This document shows, one piece after another, positions 16,439 through 26,827 of a stretch of 50,403 bases of DNA. The stretch is from contig NATV01000130.1 in the NCBI GenBank assembly GCA_003094535.1, positions 1 to 50,403 of the forward strand, given 5' to 3'. Both the position numbers and the translations under genes were made by a program. Under the pieces are notes generated by a model. It searched no databases, was not told the origin of the DNA, and saw nothing but the letters and a program-made list of their open reading frames with translations. Numbering within the stretch: position 1 is the first letter of the stretch; every line of letters begins with the position of its first letter. The stretch is from a gamma proteobacterium symbiont of Ctena orbiculata (GTDB lineage: Bacteria > Pseudomonadota > Gammaproteobacteria > Chromatiales > Chromatiaceae).

Positions 16439-18247
16439 ATGAGCGAAAAAAAACCACTTGGAATTACAGATGTCGTGCTGCGCGATGCACACCAGTCTCT
16501 GTTTGCAACCAGAATGCGTATCGAGGATATGCTACCCATTGCCGAGAAGCTGGACAATGTCGGCTTTTGGTCTCTGGAGACCTGGGGCGGCGCCACCTTC
16601 GATGCCTGTATTCGATTTCTAGGTGAAGATCCTTGGGAGCGCATCCGAACCCTCAAGGCAGCGATGCCGAATACCCCCATGCAGATGCTTTTCCGTGGAC
16701 AGAACATCCTCGGTTATAGGCACTATGCAGACGATGTAGTCGATAAATTTGTCGAGAGGGCTGCAGTCAACGGTGTCGATGTTTTCCGAATATTCGACGC
16801 CATGAATGACCTGCGCAACCTTGAGACGGCCATCAAGGCCACGCTCAAGGTCGAAAAGCACGCTCAGGGCACCATGTCCTATACGGTCAGTCCCGTACAC
16901 AACATGGAGTATTGGGTCGACATGGGCAAACGTCTGGAAGAGATGGGCTGTGACTCGATCTGCATCAAGGATATGGCCGGCCTGTTGAATCCCTATGTCG
17001 GTCATGAGTTGGTAACCCGTCTCAAGGAGGCCATCTCCATACCCATCGCCATGCAGAGTCATGCAACCACCGGCATGAGTACGGCCACCAATATCAAGTG
17101 TGCTGAAGCCGGTATCGATATGCTCGATACCTCCATCTCCTCGATGAGTATGACCTATGGTCACTCTGCGACGGAATCCGTGGTCGCCATACTGAAGGAA
17201 AGCGATCGTGACACCGGGCTGGATCTGAATCTGCTGCAGGAGATTGCCGCCTATTTTCGTGCGGTGCGTAAAAAATACGCCAAGTTCGAAGGGTCGCTGA
17301 AGGGTGTCGACTCGCGCATCCTCGTGGCCCAGGTGCCGGGCGGCATGCTGACCAACATGGAGAACCAGCTCAGGGAACAGGGTGCCAGCGATAAACTGGA
17401 TCAAGTACTTGAAGAGATTCCCCGTGTGCGCAAGGACTTGGGATATATTCCCCTGGTTACGCCAACTTCGCAGATTGTCGGCACCCAGGCTGTGATCAAC
17501 GTTCTGATGGGAGAACGCTACAAGAGCATTGCCAAAGAGACAGAAGGTGTACTCAAGGGTGAGTATGGCGCTACGCCCGCCCCGGTAAACAGCGAACTTC
17601 AGATGAGGGTTCTTGACGGGGCCGAACCGATTACCTGTCGTCCCGCCGATAGGCTGGATGATGAGATGGACAAGCTCACTGCCGAGTATCATGGCCTGGT
17701 CGAGGAGCACGGGATCAAGGTGGCCGCCGATGAGGTGGATGATGTGCTTATCTACGCACTCTTCCCGCAAGTCGGTCTGAAGTTCCTCAAGAATCGTGAT
17801 AATCCGGCGGCCTTCGAACCGCCGCCAGGCGCTGAACCCCCGGCTCCGGCTCAAACACCGGCACCCGCTGCGGCGACCGCGGACAAAGGGGGACCCGAGT
17901 CCTATCAGGTCGAGGTCAACGGTGTTGCCTACAATGTCAAGGTCACGCCAAGCGGTGCCGTATCCGAAGTGGCACCCGCACCCGTACCCGCGGCGACGCA
18001 GAGCGCCGAAGCGGCGGTCCCCGGCGCTGCTCAAGGGGAGGCTATCGATGCTCCACTCTCCGGCAACATCCACTCCATCAAGGTCGCTGTAGGCGACAAG
18101 ATTGGCCCCGGGGATGTGGTGATGGTTCTTGAGGCGATGAAAATGGAGACGGAGGTTCGTGCCACAACGGCAGGGACAGTTGCCCAGATCTTGGTAAAAG
18201 AGGGTGATTCCGTCCAGGTTGGATCACCTCTGTTGAGTCTCTCCTGA
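16439..18247 (+). CDS. oadA: Oxaloacetate decarboxylase alpha subunit (biotin carrier)
   Basis: Carboxyltransferase subunit of 602 residues that moves CO2 from oxaloacetate to biotin, forming pyruvate. The N-terminal HMGL-like TIM barrel begins [19 protein letters not shown] (metal-binding Asp, catalytic Lys further in ICIKDMAG); a conserved carboxylase domain follows (about 300-450); then a Pro/Ala linker (about 460-490) and a biotinyl domain ending with EAMKMETE, where Lys568 carries biotin. Length is typical for OadA. oadB follows with one base between stop and start. Whether it works as a decarboxylase for anaplerotic balance or as a Na+ pump under low energy cannot be told. Confidence 0.95.
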   Translation: MSEKKPLGITDVVLRDAHQSLFATRMRIEDMLPIAEKLDNVGFWSLETWGGATFDACIRFLGEDPWERIRTLKAAMPNTPMQMLFRGQNILGYRHYADDVVDKFVERAAVNGVDVFRIFDAMNDLRNLETAIKATLKVEKHAQGTMSYTVSPVHNMEYWVDMGKRLEEMGCDSICIKDMAGLLNPYVGHELVTRLKEAISIPIAMQSHATTGMSTATNIKCAEAGIDMLDTSISSMSMTYGHSATESVVAILKESDRDTGLDLNLLQEIAAYFRAVRKKYAKFEGSLKGVDSRILVAQVPGGMLTNMENQLREQGASDKLDQVLEEIPRVRKDLGYIPLVTPTSQIVGTQAVINVLMGERYKSIAKETEGVLKGEYGATPAPVNSELQMRVLDGAEPITCRPADRLDDEMDKLTAEYHGLVEEHGIKVAADEVDDVLIYALFPQVGLKFLKNRDNPAAFEPPPGAEPPAPAQTPAPAAATADKGGPESYQVEVNGVAYNVKVTPSGAVSEVAPAPVPAATQSAEAAVPGAAQGEAIDAPLSGNIHSIKVAVGDKIGPGDVVMVLEAMKMETEVRATTAGTVAQILVKEGDSVQVGSPLLSLS

Positions 18248-18248
18248 C

Positions 18249-19388
18249 ATGATCGAGATAGGCATTCAACCGCTTTGGCAGTCGACCGGACTGGCCAATT
18301 TGGAGTGGGGCCAGGTACTGATGATGGCAGTCGGCTGCCTCTTGGTCTACCTGGCAGTAGTCAAAAAATTCGAACCTCTGCTGTTGGTCCCGATCGGCTT
18401 TGGCGCCATCTTGAGCAATATCCCGCTCGCCGGTATCAGTGGTCCCGATGGCATATTGGGATACATCTATAGCGTCGGCATTGAGACCGGTGTCTTCCCC
18501 CTGCTGATCTTCATGGGTGTCGGCGCATTGACCGATTTCGGTGCCCTGATAGCCATGCCCTGGACACTGCTGCTGGGCGCCGCCGCCCAGTTTGGCATTT
18601 TTGTCACCCTGCTGGGGGCGTTGGCGTTGAATTTCGTACCGGGTTTCGAGTTCACGCTGGCCGATGCATCCGCGATTGCGATCATCGGCGGCGCCGACGG
18701 GCCGACCGCCATCTTTCTCGCCTCCAGGCTCTCCCCCGATCTGCTGGGTGCGATTGCCGTTGCGGCCTACTCCTACATGGCCCTGGTGCCGATCATTCAA
18801 CCGCCGATCATGCGCCTGTTGACCACCGACAAGGAACGCAATGTGGAGATGCAGCAATTGCGCCACGTCACCAAGCTGGAGAAGATTCTATTCCCCTTTG
18901 CGGTGCTGTTGTTGTGCGCGATATTTCTGCCATCCGCCGCGCCGCTGATCGGAATGCTGACATTCGGTAATCTGCTCAGAGAATGCGGTGTCGTCGAACG
19001 CCTGAGCCATGCCTCGCAGAACGAGATCATCAATGTGGTGACGATATTTTTAGGCCTGGCCGTCGGTTCCAAGCTCTCCGCGGATAAGTTCCTTACCGTC
19101 GAAACCCTGGGCATTCTGGCCCTCGGAGCCTTCGCCTTCTGTATCGGCACCGCGACCGGTGTCATCATGGGTAAGATCATGTACCGGGTGACCGGTGGCA
19201 AAGTGAACCCCCTGATCGGTGCCGCAGGGGTGTCGGCGGTGCCGATGGCGGCCCGTGTTGTCAACAAGGTCGGCCTGGAGACCAATCACCATAATTTCCT
19301 GCTGATGCACGCCATGGGACCGAATGTGGCAGGTGTCATCGGCTCGGCGGTGGCCGCCGGCATTTTGCTGGCACTGGTCGGCGTCTGA
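18249..19388 (+). CDS. oadB: Oxaloacetate decarboxylase beta subunit (Na+ pump)
   Basis: Membrane subunit of 379 residues that decarboxylates carboxybiotin and exports Na+. The sequence is hydrophobic throughout, with family blocks [29 protein letters not shown] and the conserved [13 protein letters not shown] re-entrant region that carries the Asp used for Na+ and proton binding. Slightly shorter than the longest family members but complete. It starts one base after the oadA stop codon, so the two are coupled, and a hairpin follows the stop. Confidence 0.95.
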   Translation: MIEIGIQPLWQSTGLANLEWGQVLMMAVGCLLVYLAVVKKFEPLLLVPIGFGAILSNIPLAGISGPDGILGYIYSVGIETGVFPLLIFMGVGALTDFGALIAMPWTLLLGAAAQFGIFVTLLGALALNFVPGFEFTLADASAIAIIGGADGPTAIFLASRLSPDLLGAIAVAAYSYMALVPIIQPPIMRLLTTDKERNVEMQQLRHVTKLEKILFPFAVLLLCAIFLPSAAPLIGMLTFGNLLRECGVVERLSHASQNEIINVVTIFLGLAVGSKLSADKFLTVETLGILALGAFAFCIGTATGVIMGKIMYRVTGGKVNPLIGAAGVSAVPMAARVVNKVGLETNHHNFLLMHAMGPNVAGVIGSAVAAGILLALVGV

Positions 19389-19395
19389 ACCCGGC

Positions 19396-19424
19396 GGCGC
19401 CCATGTCATTTTGACACGGGCGCC
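19396..19424 (+). terminator. Hairpin after oadB
   Basis: GGCGCCC (19396-19402) pairs with GGGCGCC (19418-19424); after one mismatch the stem continues with TGTCA/TGACA around a TTT loop. The following bases are AT-rich but not a pure T-run, so termination strength is uncertain. Confidence 0.5.
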
Positions 19425-19449
19425 GTACTCATAATATTATTGTCCGCTT

Positions 19450-19977
19450 ATGTTGAAGCGCTTTCCTGATCGGTTGGATCCGTGGCGCTTCGCCGATCTT
19501 GGTAAAGAGTTCGGCGGAGAGCTCCCATTGGATACCTTTTCAAGGCTGAGCGCTTGCTTGCTGAGGCCTGTGGGTAATGTCAGTTTCAAGCTGGTGTTCA
19601 GCCGGGACCGTGAGCGGCGTGCAACCCTGGGAGGTTGGCTCAAGGCAGTGTTGTCTCTGCAGTGTCAGCGCTGTCTCGAAGAGGTAGAGCGGCCGGTCGA
19701 TATCCGTCTGTCCACGGTGTTCGTCCAGGGATTGGATGAGGCTGAGATGCTACCGGAAGAGGTGGATCCATGGTTGGTTGAGGAGGATCAGGTGGTCTTC
19801 AGGGAGTTGATAGAAGACGAGCTTCTTCTGGCCCTGCCGCAAGTGGCGATGCATGAGCCGGGCGCCTGCCATGCGCCTGCGGCGGAGATGATCGAAGAGA
19901 GACCGAAAGAGAGCAGCAAGCAAGAACGAGAAAACCCGTTTGCGGTTCTCGCCGAGTACAAACGGGACAAACAGTAG
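19450..19977 (+). CDS. yceD: YceD / DUF177 protein (23S rRNA accumulation)
   Basis: A 175-residue protein of the DUF177 (YceD) family, implicated in E. coli and plants in 23S rRNA accumulation. Diagnostic: [17 protein letters not shown] (two Cys spaced CxxC near residues 75-78) and the acidic [12 protein letters not shown] segment. Placed directly before rpmF, as in nearly all proteobacteria; the gap is 35 bases. The C-terminus carries [14 protein letters not shown], also typical. It probably shares transcription with rpmF. Confidence 0.92.
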   Translation: MLKRFPDRLDPWRFADLGKEFGGELPLDTFSRLSACLLRPVGNVSFKLVFSRDRERRATLGGWLKAVLSLQCQRCLEEVERPVDIRLSTVFVQGLDEAEMLPEEVDPWLVEEDQVVFRELIEDELLLALPQVAMHEPGACHAPAAEMIEERPKESSKQERENPFAVLAEYKRDKQ

Positions 19978-20012
19978 ATTGGTTAACAGACAGATTATTC
20001 AGGAGATCAGCC

Positions 20013-20192
20013 ATGGCTGTTCAACAAAACAGAAAGACTCCCTCCAAGCGCGGTATGCGTCGCGCGCATGATGCGCTGAAAGGGGAAACGCTCTCAATTG
20101 ATTCCACCTCGGGTGAGACCCACCTCCGTCACCATGTTACTGCGGACGGCTTCTACAAGGGCCGTAAGGTAGTCAACACCAAGGGCGAGTGA
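20013..20192 (+). CDS. rpmF: 50S ribosomal protein L32
   Basis: A 59-residue ribosomal protein starting [20 protein letters not shown], the L32 signature, and ending [12 protein letters not shown]. The protein is too small to appear in gene lists with a 60-residue cut-off. AGGAG (20001-20005) gives a good ribosome site seven bases before the ATG. The Cys residues of zinc-binding L32 forms are absent, so this is the zinc-free type. It is followed by a terminator-like hairpin. Confidence 0.96.
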   Translation: MAVQQNRKTPSKRGMRRAHDALKGETLSIDSTSGETHLRHHVTADGFYKGRKVVNTKGE

Positions 20193-20220
20193 CCTCCCGG
20201 TCCACACAGCTCATTATTGA

Positions 20221-20256
20221 AACCCATCAAGGGGGTTCCCTTGCTGGGTTCTTTAA
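20221..20256 (+). terminator. Intrinsic terminator after rpmF
   Basis: AACCCA-T-CAAGGG (20221-20233), loop GGTT, and CCCTTG-C-TGGGTT (20238-20250) form a 12-bp stem with one mismatch, followed by CTTTAATT. The remaining gap to plsX (20257-20398) probably holds a separate plsX promoter. Confidence 0.6.
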
Positions 20257-20398
20257 TTGAAAGGCATGATCTCCACCTCAGCGATCTCTTTTCGAAAAGG
20301 GATTTCAGGGTGTGGTCATCGATACCGATCGACTCTGCTCAATAATGATTAAAATGAGTGATCCAATGAGTCTTTATGGATGGGTGAATCGTTAATAC

Positions 20399-21421
20399 AT
20401 GAGTAAGCCAGTTACAATCGCATTGGATGCCATGGGAGGGGATGTCGGCGCAGACGCGGTGATTCCGGCTGCCAGGGAATACCTCCGTCGTGATCGAGAG
20501 ACCGCGCTTATTCTGGTTGGTGACGAAAAGCTTCTGACGAAGAAGCTTGGGCCTCATCCGTTTGGGGAAAGATTGCAGATCAAGCATGCATCCGAAACGG
20601 TTGCCATGGACGAGCTGCCATCAAAAGCCCTGCGCAATAAAAAAGACTCATCGATGCGCGTGGCCATTGACCTGGTCAAGAGCGGAGAAGCGAATGCCTG
20701 TGTTAGCGCCGGCAATACCGGCGCACTGATGGCGACATCGCGCTTCGTTTTGAAGATGCTGCCTAATATTGATCGACCGGCGATCATCACGGCGCTGCCG
20801 TCGATCAGTGGTCAGACCTTTATGCTCGATCTCGGGGCAAATGTGGACTGTAGCGCCGATCATCTGTTTCAGTTTGCCGTCATGGGTAGTGAAACAGTAG
20901 CTGCGGTGACCGACATAACCAATCCGAAAATCGGCCTGCTGAACATCGGGCAGGAAGAGATCAAGGGCAACGAGCGGGTTAAAGAGGCGCACGAGCTGTT
21001 GTTGCACAGCTCGCTCAACTATGTCGGTTATGTAGAGGGTGATGACATCTATAAGGGGGGAACGGATGTTATCGTGTCCGATGGTTTTGTCGGTAACATC
21101 GCGCTAAAGAGCAGCGAAGGTGTGGCGAACATGATCCGCCACTTCATGACCCTTGAATTCAAAAAGAATCCAGTGACAAAACTGGCGGGCTTGATAGCCA
21201 TGCCGGTATTGAGAGCCTTTCGCAAACGTATCGACCACAGGCGCTATAATGGCGCCAGCCTGTTGGGGCTGCGTGGGATTGTTATCAAGAGCCACGGCAG
21301 TGCCGACAAACTGGCCTTCATGAATGCTATAAGTATTGCCCGAAAAGAGGTCTCGTGCGATATCCCACACCGCATCGCCGAACAGGTTAAAACTCATCTG
21401 GAAAAAAGGGAAATCGCGTGA
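20399..21421 (+). CDS. plsX: Phosphate acyltransferase PlsX
   Basis: Peripheral membrane enzyme that converts acyl-ACP to acyl-phosphate, the first acyl donor for PlsY in phospholipid synthesis. The 340-residue protein begins with [15 protein letters not shown], then [14 protein letters not shown] and LDLGANVDC, and [16 protein letters not shown], all PlsX blocks. The stop codon overlaps the fabH start by four bases (GTGA), so the two are translationally coupled. Confidence 0.96.
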   Translation: MSKPVTIALDAMGGDVGADAVIPAAREYLRRDRETALILVGDEKLLTKKLGPHPFGERLQIKHASETVAMDELPSKALRNKKDSSMRVAIDLVKSGEANACVSAGNTGALMATSRFVLKMLPNIDRPAIITALPSISGQTFMLDLGANVDCSADHLFQFAVMGSETVAAVTDITNPKIGLLNIGQEEIKGNERVKEAHELLLHSSLNYVGYVEGDDIYKGGTDVIVSDGFVGNIALKSSEGVANMIRHFMTLEFKKNPVTKLAGLIAMPVLRAFRKRIDHRRYNGASLLGLRGIVIKSHGSADKLAFMNAISIARKEVSCDIPHRIAEQVKTHLEKREIA

Positions 21422-22386
21422 CCTATTCGCGTATCACAGGTACCGGTGGTTATCTTCCCGAGAAGATTCTCACCAATCAAGACCTTGAAAAGATCGTCGA
21501 TACCACGGATCAGTGGATTGTCGAGCGAACCGGCATCCGCAAGCGTCATATTGCCGAGGATGGTGAATATACCTGCGATCTGGCAGAGAAGGCCTCGCGC
21601 AATGCACTTGAGATGGCCGGTCTCGATCCCAGCGACATCGACCTGATCGTTGTGGCGACAACAACCGCCGATCAGGTGTTTCCCAGTACCGCATGTCTGC
21701 TGCAGGCACGTCTAGGTATACGGGGGCCGGCCGCCTTTGATGTTCAGGCGGTGTGTACCGGTTTTGTTTATGCACTCGGTGTCGCCGATAATTTTATCCG
21801 CGCCGGAGCCGCAAAAAGAGCGCTGGTAGTGGGTGCCGAAACCTTCTCCCGAATTCTCGACTGGAGCGATAGAAATACCTGCGTACTGTTCGGCGACGGT
21901 GCCGGTGCAGTCGTGATCGAGGCGAGTGACGAACCGGGCATTATCTCAACCCATCTGCATGCGGATGGTGCCTACGAGAGCCTGCTGCGGGTTCCAAGCG
22001 GGATCTCCAAAGGTTACGACGAGGTACAGCAGGGATCGGCCTATGTCGAGATGCGGGGTAACGAGGTATTTAAGGTTGCGGTAACCACACTGGGTCGGAT
22101 CGTCGATGAGACGCTGGCCGCAAACAACATGGAAAAGTCAGATATTGACTGGCTGATTCCGCATCAGGCCAATATAAGAATCATCAATGCCACGGCGAAA
22201 AAACTGCAGACTCCGATGGACCGGGTGGTGGTAACCGTTGATGAGCACGGCAACACTTCTGCGGCGTCTGTGCCCCTAGCGCTGGATGTTGCAGTCAGAG
22301 ATGGCCGAATCAAGCGCGGTGAAACAATCCTCATGGAGGCATTCGGTGGGGGCTTTACCTGGGGTTCGGTATTGGCGAAGTTCTAA
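21418..22386 (+). CDS. fabH: Beta-ketoacyl-ACP synthase III
   Basis: Initiating condensing enzyme of type II fatty acid synthesis: acetyl-CoA plus malonyl-ACP to acetoacetyl-ACP. The 322-residue protein has catalytic Cys113 (VQAVCTGF), the His region in [10 protein letters not shown] and the catalytic Asn region in [10 protein letters not shown]. Start is GTG at 21418, overlapping the plsX stop; [15 protein letters not shown] fits the family, and no ATG lies near. Length is normal. Confidence 0.96.
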   Translation: MTYSRITGTGGYLPEKILTNQDLEKIVDTTDQWIVERTGIRKRHIAEDGEYTCDLAEKASRNALEMAGLDPSDIDLIVVATTTADQVFPSTACLLQARLGIRGPAAFDVQAVCTGFVYALGVADNFIRAGAAKRALVVGAETFSRILDWSDRNTCVLFGDGAGAVVIEASDEPGIISTHLHADGAYESLLRVPSGISKGYDEVQQGSAYVEMRGNEVFKVAVTTLGRIVDETLAANNMEKSDIDWLIPHQANIRIINATAKKLQTPMDRVVVTVDEHGNTSAASVPLALDVAVRDGRIKRGETILMEAFGGGFTWGSVLAKF

Positions 22387-22406
22387 CGGGTTGAAAATTT
22401 AAATAT

Positions 22407-23348
22407 ATGAGCAATTCATCTTTCGGCATCGTATTTCCGGGGCAGGGATCTCAATCCGTCGGGATGTTGAGTGAGCTTGCTGCTGCCCATCCCATCGTCA
22501 AGAACACCTTCGCGGAGGCGGCGCAGGCACTGGGCTACGACCTCTGGGACCTGGTACAGCAAGGTCCTGAGGAGCAGCTCAATCAGACCATGAAAACTCA
22601 ACCGGCGATGCTGGCCGCCGGTGTCTCTGTGTGGCGGATCTGGTTGGATCAGGGTGGTAGCGCGCCGCAGCTTATGGCCGGACACAGTCTCGGAGAGTAT
22701 ACCGCCCTGGTATGTGCGGGTGCGATAGCCTTTTCCGACGCCGTCAGACTTGTGGCTGAGCGGGGTCGTTTTATGCAGGAGGCCGTGCCCGAGGGTAGCG
22801 GCGGCATGGCGGCGATCCTGGGACTCGATGATGATCAGGTCAAGGCAGTCTGTTCCCAAGCCGCTTCCGGCGAGGTGATTGAAGCGGTGAACTTCAACTC
22901 TCCCGGACAGGTTGTCGTCGCCGGTGACAAGGCGGCAGTGGATCGGGCGTGTGGACTCGCAAAAGAGGCAGGTGCAAAACGGGCGCTGCCGCTGCCGGTC
23001 AGTGTACCGTCGCACTGTGCATTGATGAGGCCGGCCGCTGAACGCTTGGGTCACTTGTTGAGTGAGACTTCCATTGCGCCTCCCTCGATCCCTGTTATTC
23101 ACAATGCCAGTGTCGAATTGGCGGGTGATCCCGGGTCGATACGAGAGCAGCTCGAGGCTCAGCTCTACAGTCCGGTACGTTGGGTGGAGACCGTGCAGAA
23201 GATGGCGGCCTCCGGAATCTCGAACTTGCTTGAGGCGGGACCCGGGAAGGTGCTTGCCGGATTGACCAAGAGAATCGATCGCGAGCTTGTCGGACTGCCG
23301 CTGTTTGACACTAAAACCTTGGCCCAAGCCCTGGAGGGATTGAAATGA
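22407..23348 (+). CDS. fabD: Malonyl-CoA:ACP transacylase
   Basis: Transfers malonyl from CoA to acyl carrier protein. The 313-residue protein has VFPGQGSQSVGM at the N-terminus, the nucleophile elbow GHSLGEY with Ser94, the conserved GGMAAILG, and SVPSHCALM holding the catalytic His. Its stop overlaps the fabG start by four bases (ATGA). Confidence 0.96.
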   Translation: MSNSSFGIVFPGQGSQSVGMLSELAAAHPIVKNTFAEAAQALGYDLWDLVQQGPEEQLNQTMKTQPAMLAAGVSVWRIWLDQGGSAPQLMAGHSLGEYTALVCAGAIAFSDAVRLVAERGRFMQEAVPEGSGGMAAILGLDDDQVKAVCSQAASGEVIEAVNFNSPGQVVVAGDKAAVDRACGLAKEAGAKRALPLPVSVPSHCALMRPAAERLGHLLSETSIAPPSIPVIHNASVELAGDPGSIREQLEAQLYSPVRWVETVQKMAASGISNLLEAGPGKVLAGLTKRIDRELVGLPLFDTKTLAQALEGLK

Positions 23349-24088
23349 GCCTGGAAAACGAGATAGCACTGGTGACGGGAGCCAGTCGCGGCATAGGCGC
23401 GGCCATCGCCGATGCCATCGCAGCGGCGGGTGCGACGGTTATAGGGACGGCGACCTCCGAAACGGGGGCGCAGGGGATAACGGAACGCTTTCAAGCTGCA
23501 GGCCGCACTGGCAGTGGCAGGGTGCTGAATGTTACTGAGGCCGAATCTATCGACGCACTCATCGAGGCGGTGAGTAAAGATTACGGCTCGCCCACCATTT
23601 TGGTGAACAATGCCGGTATTACCCGCGACAATCTGCTTATGCGCATGAAGGATGAGGAGTGGGAGAGCATCATCGACACCAACTTGAGCTCTGTGTTTCG
23701 CCTCAGCAAGGCGGTATTGCGGGGCATGATGAAGGCGCGCAAAGGCCGTATAATCAATATCTCATCCGTGGTTGGTGCAATGGGGAACGCAGGTCAGACC
23801 AACTACGCCGCCGCCAAGGCCGGTATCAACGGATTTACCCGTTCGTTAGCCAGAGAAGTTGGATCGAGAGGGATCACGGTCAATTCCGTGGCACCCGGTT
23901 TTATCGAGACCGATATGACGAAGGAGCTCCCTGAAGCTCAACGCAAGAGTCTCGAGGAGAATATCCCGTTACAAAGACTGGGTTCTGTGGAGGATATCGC
24001 CAATGCTGTCTTGTTCCTGGCGGGAGAGTCGGGACGATATATTACCGGTGAAACACTCCATGTGAATGGCGGAATGTATATGAGTTGA
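23345..24088 (+). CDS. fabG: 3-oxoacyl-ACP reductase
   Basis: NADPH-dependent reductase of the elongation cycle. The 247-residue short-chain dehydrogenase has the TGASRGIG cofactor loop (11-18), NNAG (88-91), and the catalytic set Ser141, Tyr154 and Lys158 (NYAAAK). Translational coupling with fabD by ATGA overlap. Length and end (HVNGGMYMS) are standard for FabG rather than a generic dehydrogenase. Confidence 0.96.
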   Translation: MSLENEIALVTGASRGIGAAIADAIAAAGATVIGTATSETGAQGITERFQAAGRTGSGRVLNVTEAESIDALIEAVSKDYGSPTILVNNAGITRDNLLMRMKDEEWESIIDTNLSSVFRLSKAVLRGMMKARKGRIINISSVVGAMGNAGQTNYAAAKAGINGFTRSLAREVGSRGITVNSVAPGFIETDMTKELPEAQRKSLEENIPLQRLGSVEDIANAVLFLAGESGRYITGETLHVNGGMYMS

Positions 24089-24285
24089 TGGGCCAGAGTC
24101 CGGAGTCAATTCTAATAACCAACATAAATAAATATCAATAAGCAACTGTAAATAATAGAAAATTATGCTCGTTTGATGATGCAATCGCTTTCAGAGGATT
24201 GCGCTTTTCTCGAGTGTTGTTTGTTACTACAATACCGCATCGGTCCTTTTCGAGGCCGGCGGATAATGCAGAGGAAATTAATAAC

Positions 24286-24519
24286 ATGAGCGATGTCGTA
24301 GAACGAGTTCGTAAAATTGTCGTAGAACAACTAGGCGTGAAAGAAGAAGAGGTTACCTTAGAGGCCTCATTTGTCGATGATCTTGGCGCTGACTCTCTCG
24401 ACACAGTGGAATTGGTAATGGCCCTCGAAGAGGAATTTGAAACCGAGATTCCCGATGAAGAGGCTGAGAAGATCACGACCGTTCAGCTTGCTGTCGAGTA
24501 CATCAACGAACACAGTTAA
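24286..24519 (+). CDS. acpP: Acyl carrier protein
   Basis: Central carrier of fatty acid synthesis: 77 residues, strongly acidic, with the 4'-phosphopantetheine attachment Ser37 in [11 protein letters not shown] start at 24286 ([12 protein letters not shown]), matching known ACPs and preceded by an AGAGGA site; a longer reading frame from 24199 adds an unrelated leader. The 197-base gap after fabG suggests an own promoter, as is usual for acpP. A terminator-like hairpin follows. Confidence 0.97.
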   Translation: MSDVVERVRKIVVEQLGVKEEEVTLEASFVDDLGADSLDTVELVMALEEEFETEIPDEEAEKITTVQLAVEYINEHS

Positions 24520-24548
24520 TCTTAACGCCAAGATTTTCCACTTCTCTT

Positions 24549-24589
24549 AGGCCGCCAAGCTCTGTCAGTTGAAAGGGGCGCGGCCTTTT
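24549..24589 (+). terminator. Terminator-like hairpin after acpP
   Basis: AGGCCGC (24549-24555) pairs with GCGGCCT (24580-24586), followed by TTTGCTTTT. The loop is 24 bases, rather long, so read-through into fabF is likely; this would give the usual excess of acpP transcript. Confidence 0.5.
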
Positions 24590-24629
24590 GCTTTTCAGCA
24601 ACACCATTGATTTTTGGGGGTAGTCATAT

Positions 24630-25871
24630 ATGACGCCAAGAAGGGTTGCCGTTACGGGTTTAGGTATGGTTTCGCCTGTAGGACTGGATATTCCTTCATC
24701 GTGGGAGAATATCCAGGCCGGCAAGAGCGGTATTCAACCCATTACCCATTTTGATGTTGGGTCATTCTCGACCCGGTTCGGTGGCCCCATCTACGGCTTC
24801 GAGATCACCGACTATATCGCGAAAAAAGAAGCCAAAAAGATGGATAAGTTCATCCATTACGGCATCGCCGCGGGTATCCAGGCGATCAAGGATGCGGCGC
24901 TTGAGGTGACTGAGGAGAATGCCGATCGTATCGGCGTCCTGATCGGTTCGGGAATCGGTGGCATCACCGGTATCGAAAACAGTTATCAGTCCTATCTGGA
25001 TGGCGGTCCGCGCAAGATCTCGCCCTTTTTCGTGCCCTCGAGCATCATCAACATGGTCTCCGGTAACCTCTCCATCATGTATGGATTGAAGGGGCCGAAC
25101 TACTCCATCGTTTCCGCTTGCAGCAGCGGTGCTCACAGCATTGCCGAGGCAGCAATGATGATTCGCTACGGCCGCACCGATGTGATGATCGCCGGTGGTG
25201 CGGAGATGGCTACCTCGCCAGTGGGCCTGGGCGGATTTGCCGCTGCCAGAGCGCTCTCCCGTCGCAATGACGATCCTCAGGGTGCGAGTCGTCCCTGGGA
25301 CAGGGATCGAGACGGCTTTGTGCTCAGTGACGGTGCCGGCGTGGTGGTCCTGGAAGAGTATGAACAGGCTAAGGCACGCGGTGCCAGGATCTATGCGGAA
25401 CTGGCCGGAATCGGTATGAACTCCGATGCCTACCACATGACCGCACCCTCGGTTGACGGTTCCGGGGCTGCCAAATGCATGCTGCTGGCACTTGAGGACG
25501 GTGGGATCAACGTGGATGAGGTCGATTATATCAATGCCCATGGAACCTCCACACCGGCTGGCGACGTGGCGGAGACCTTGGCGGTCAAGCGCGCCTTCGG
25601 CGATCACGCACACAAGCTGTGCGTCAGTTCCACCAAGTCGATGACGGGCCATATGTTGGGTGCAGCGGGTGGCGCGGAAGCGGTCTATACCATCCTGGCA
25701 CTCCACAACCAAGTTGTGCCGCCCACCATCAATTTGGAAAACCAGGATCCTGAGTGCGACCTGGATTATGTGCCCAACACCGCGAGGGAGACGAAGCTGG
25801 ATGTGGTGATATCCAACTCCTTTGGATTTGGCGGCACAAACGGCACCCTGGCATTTCGTCGCGTGACCTGA
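24630..25871 (+). CDS. fabF: Beta-ketoacyl-ACP synthase II
   Basis: Elongating condensing enzyme that also sets cis-vaccenate content with temperature in enterics. The 413-residue protein has [13 protein letters not shown] at the start, catalytic Cys164 ([10 protein letters not shown]) and the two catalytic His regions [11 protein letters not shown] and [12 protein letters not shown]. Start ATG is preceded by GGGGG(T). Position after acpP is the standard order. Confidence 0.96.
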   Translation: MTPRRVAVTGLGMVSPVGLDIPSSWENIQAGKSGIQPITHFDVGSFSTRFGGPIYGFEITDYIAKKEAKKMDKFIHYGIAAGIQAIKDAALEVTEENADRIGVLIGSGIGGITGIENSYQSYLDGGPRKISPFFVPSSIINMVSGNLSIMYGLKGPNYSIVSACSSGAHSIAEAAMMIRYGRTDVMIAGGAEMATSPVGLGGFAAARALSRRNDDPQGASRPWDRDRDGFVLSDGAGVVVLEEYEQAKARGARIYAELAGIGMNSDAYHMTAPSVDGSGAAKCMLLALEDGGINVDEVDYINAHGTSTPAGDVAETLAVKRAFGDHAHKLCVSSTKSMTGHMLGAAGGAEAVYTILALHNQVVPPTINLENQDPECDLDYVPNTARETKLDVVISNSFGFGGTNGTLAFRRVT

Positions 25872-25884
25872 GGTCGATGGCTCA

Positions 25885-26700
25885 TTGCTGATTAACGGCA
25901 AACCCGGTGATCGGATAGCCTGCTCGGATCGTGGCCTGCAATACGGCGATGGTTTGTTCGAAACATTGGCGGTCGTCCAGGGGCGTCCCTGTCTATGGCA
26001 GCGGCATATGGCAAGGCTCAGCCGCGGCGAATCGGTTCTGGGTTTACCTCCAAGCGATAAGCAGCTTCTCCAACAGGAGGCGCTCTCGCTCTGCAAGGGT
26101 CAGGATCAGGCTGTATTGAAGATCATTCTGACCCGAGGCAGCGGTGGCAGGGGTTATGCGAAACCTAATCCCTGCGCGCCAAGGCGCCTTCTCAGCCTCC
26201 ATCCCTGGCCCGACTATCCCCAGACCTGGTACACGGAAGGTCTGCGTCTGGGCGTCTGCAAGACCAGGATCGGTCGCAATAGCCAGCTTGCCGGTTTAAA
26301 ACACCTGAACCGGCTTGAACAGGTTCTGGCCCGCAGCGAGTGTCAGGATGCGCTACTTGATGAGTGCCTGATGATGGATGAGCGGGAGAGGGTGATTTGC
26401 GGCAGCCAAAGCAATCTCTTCATGGTGCGGGGCGATAACCTGTATACTCCGGACCTTGTCTACTCAGGCGTAGCCGGCGTGGTCAGGGAACTGGTGATTG
26501 AGCTTGCCGAACAACTCTCAATCCCATTGCGTATAACCGATTTGGATATACAGAGTCTGCTCGATGCCGATGCCCTGTTTGTAACCAATTCAGTGATGGG
26601 CCTCTGTCCGGTCTCGGCGCTGAACGAGCGGCGATATGACGTGGAGAAGATAGCGTTGGAGTTGCGTCGACGAGCACAGGATGCCTGCGTGGCACCCTAG
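25885..26700 (+). CDS. pabC: Aminodeoxychorismate lyase (PabC)
   Basis: PLP enzyme of folate synthesis, releasing pyruvate from aminodeoxychorismate to give p-aminobenzoate. The 271-residue fold-type IV protein starts LINGKPGDR, then CSDRGLQYGDGLFET, the PLP-Lys segment LAGLKHLNRLEQVLA, and a conserved FVTNSVMGLCPV. The start is TTG at 25885: the frame is closed by a stop at 25864, and the nearby ATG at 25877 is out of frame and ends at once. It begins 13 bases after fabF. Branched-chain aminotransferases and D-amino acid transaminases share the fold; the operon context favours PabC. Confidence 0.92.
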   Translation: MLINGKPGDRIACSDRGLQYGDGLFETLAVVQGRPCLWQRHMARLSRGESVLGLPPSDKQLLQQEALSLCKGQDQAVLKIILTRGSGGRGYAKPNPCAPRRLLSLHPWPDYPQTWYTEGLRLGVCKTRIGRNSQLAGLKHLNRLEQVLARSECQDALLDECLMMDERERVICGSQSNLFMVRGDNLYTPDLVYSGVAGVVRELVIELAEQLSIPLRITDLDIQSLLDADALFVTNSVMGLCPVSALNERRYDVEKIALELRRRAQDACVAP

Positions 26701-26827
26701 CCAGTATGCCATGTTCCTCCAATAGCTACGGTATCCGGCTTCACCCCTGACTTTTTTCCAGTAAAATGGCGTTATGCTTAAGGATTGCGAATTATCTTCC
26801 TATTCCACACGGCCAGCCTGGTGAGAA

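Noticed and set aside
16619-18073. Long minus-strand open frame (484 codons) opposite oadA
   Set aside because: It is an antisense shadow of a clear OadA gene, with Gly/His/Arg-rich sequence and no family match.
24762-26096. Minus-strand open frame (444 codons) opposite fabF and pabC
   Set aside because: fabF and pabC are certain; the antisense frame has His/Arg-rich low-complexity sequence.
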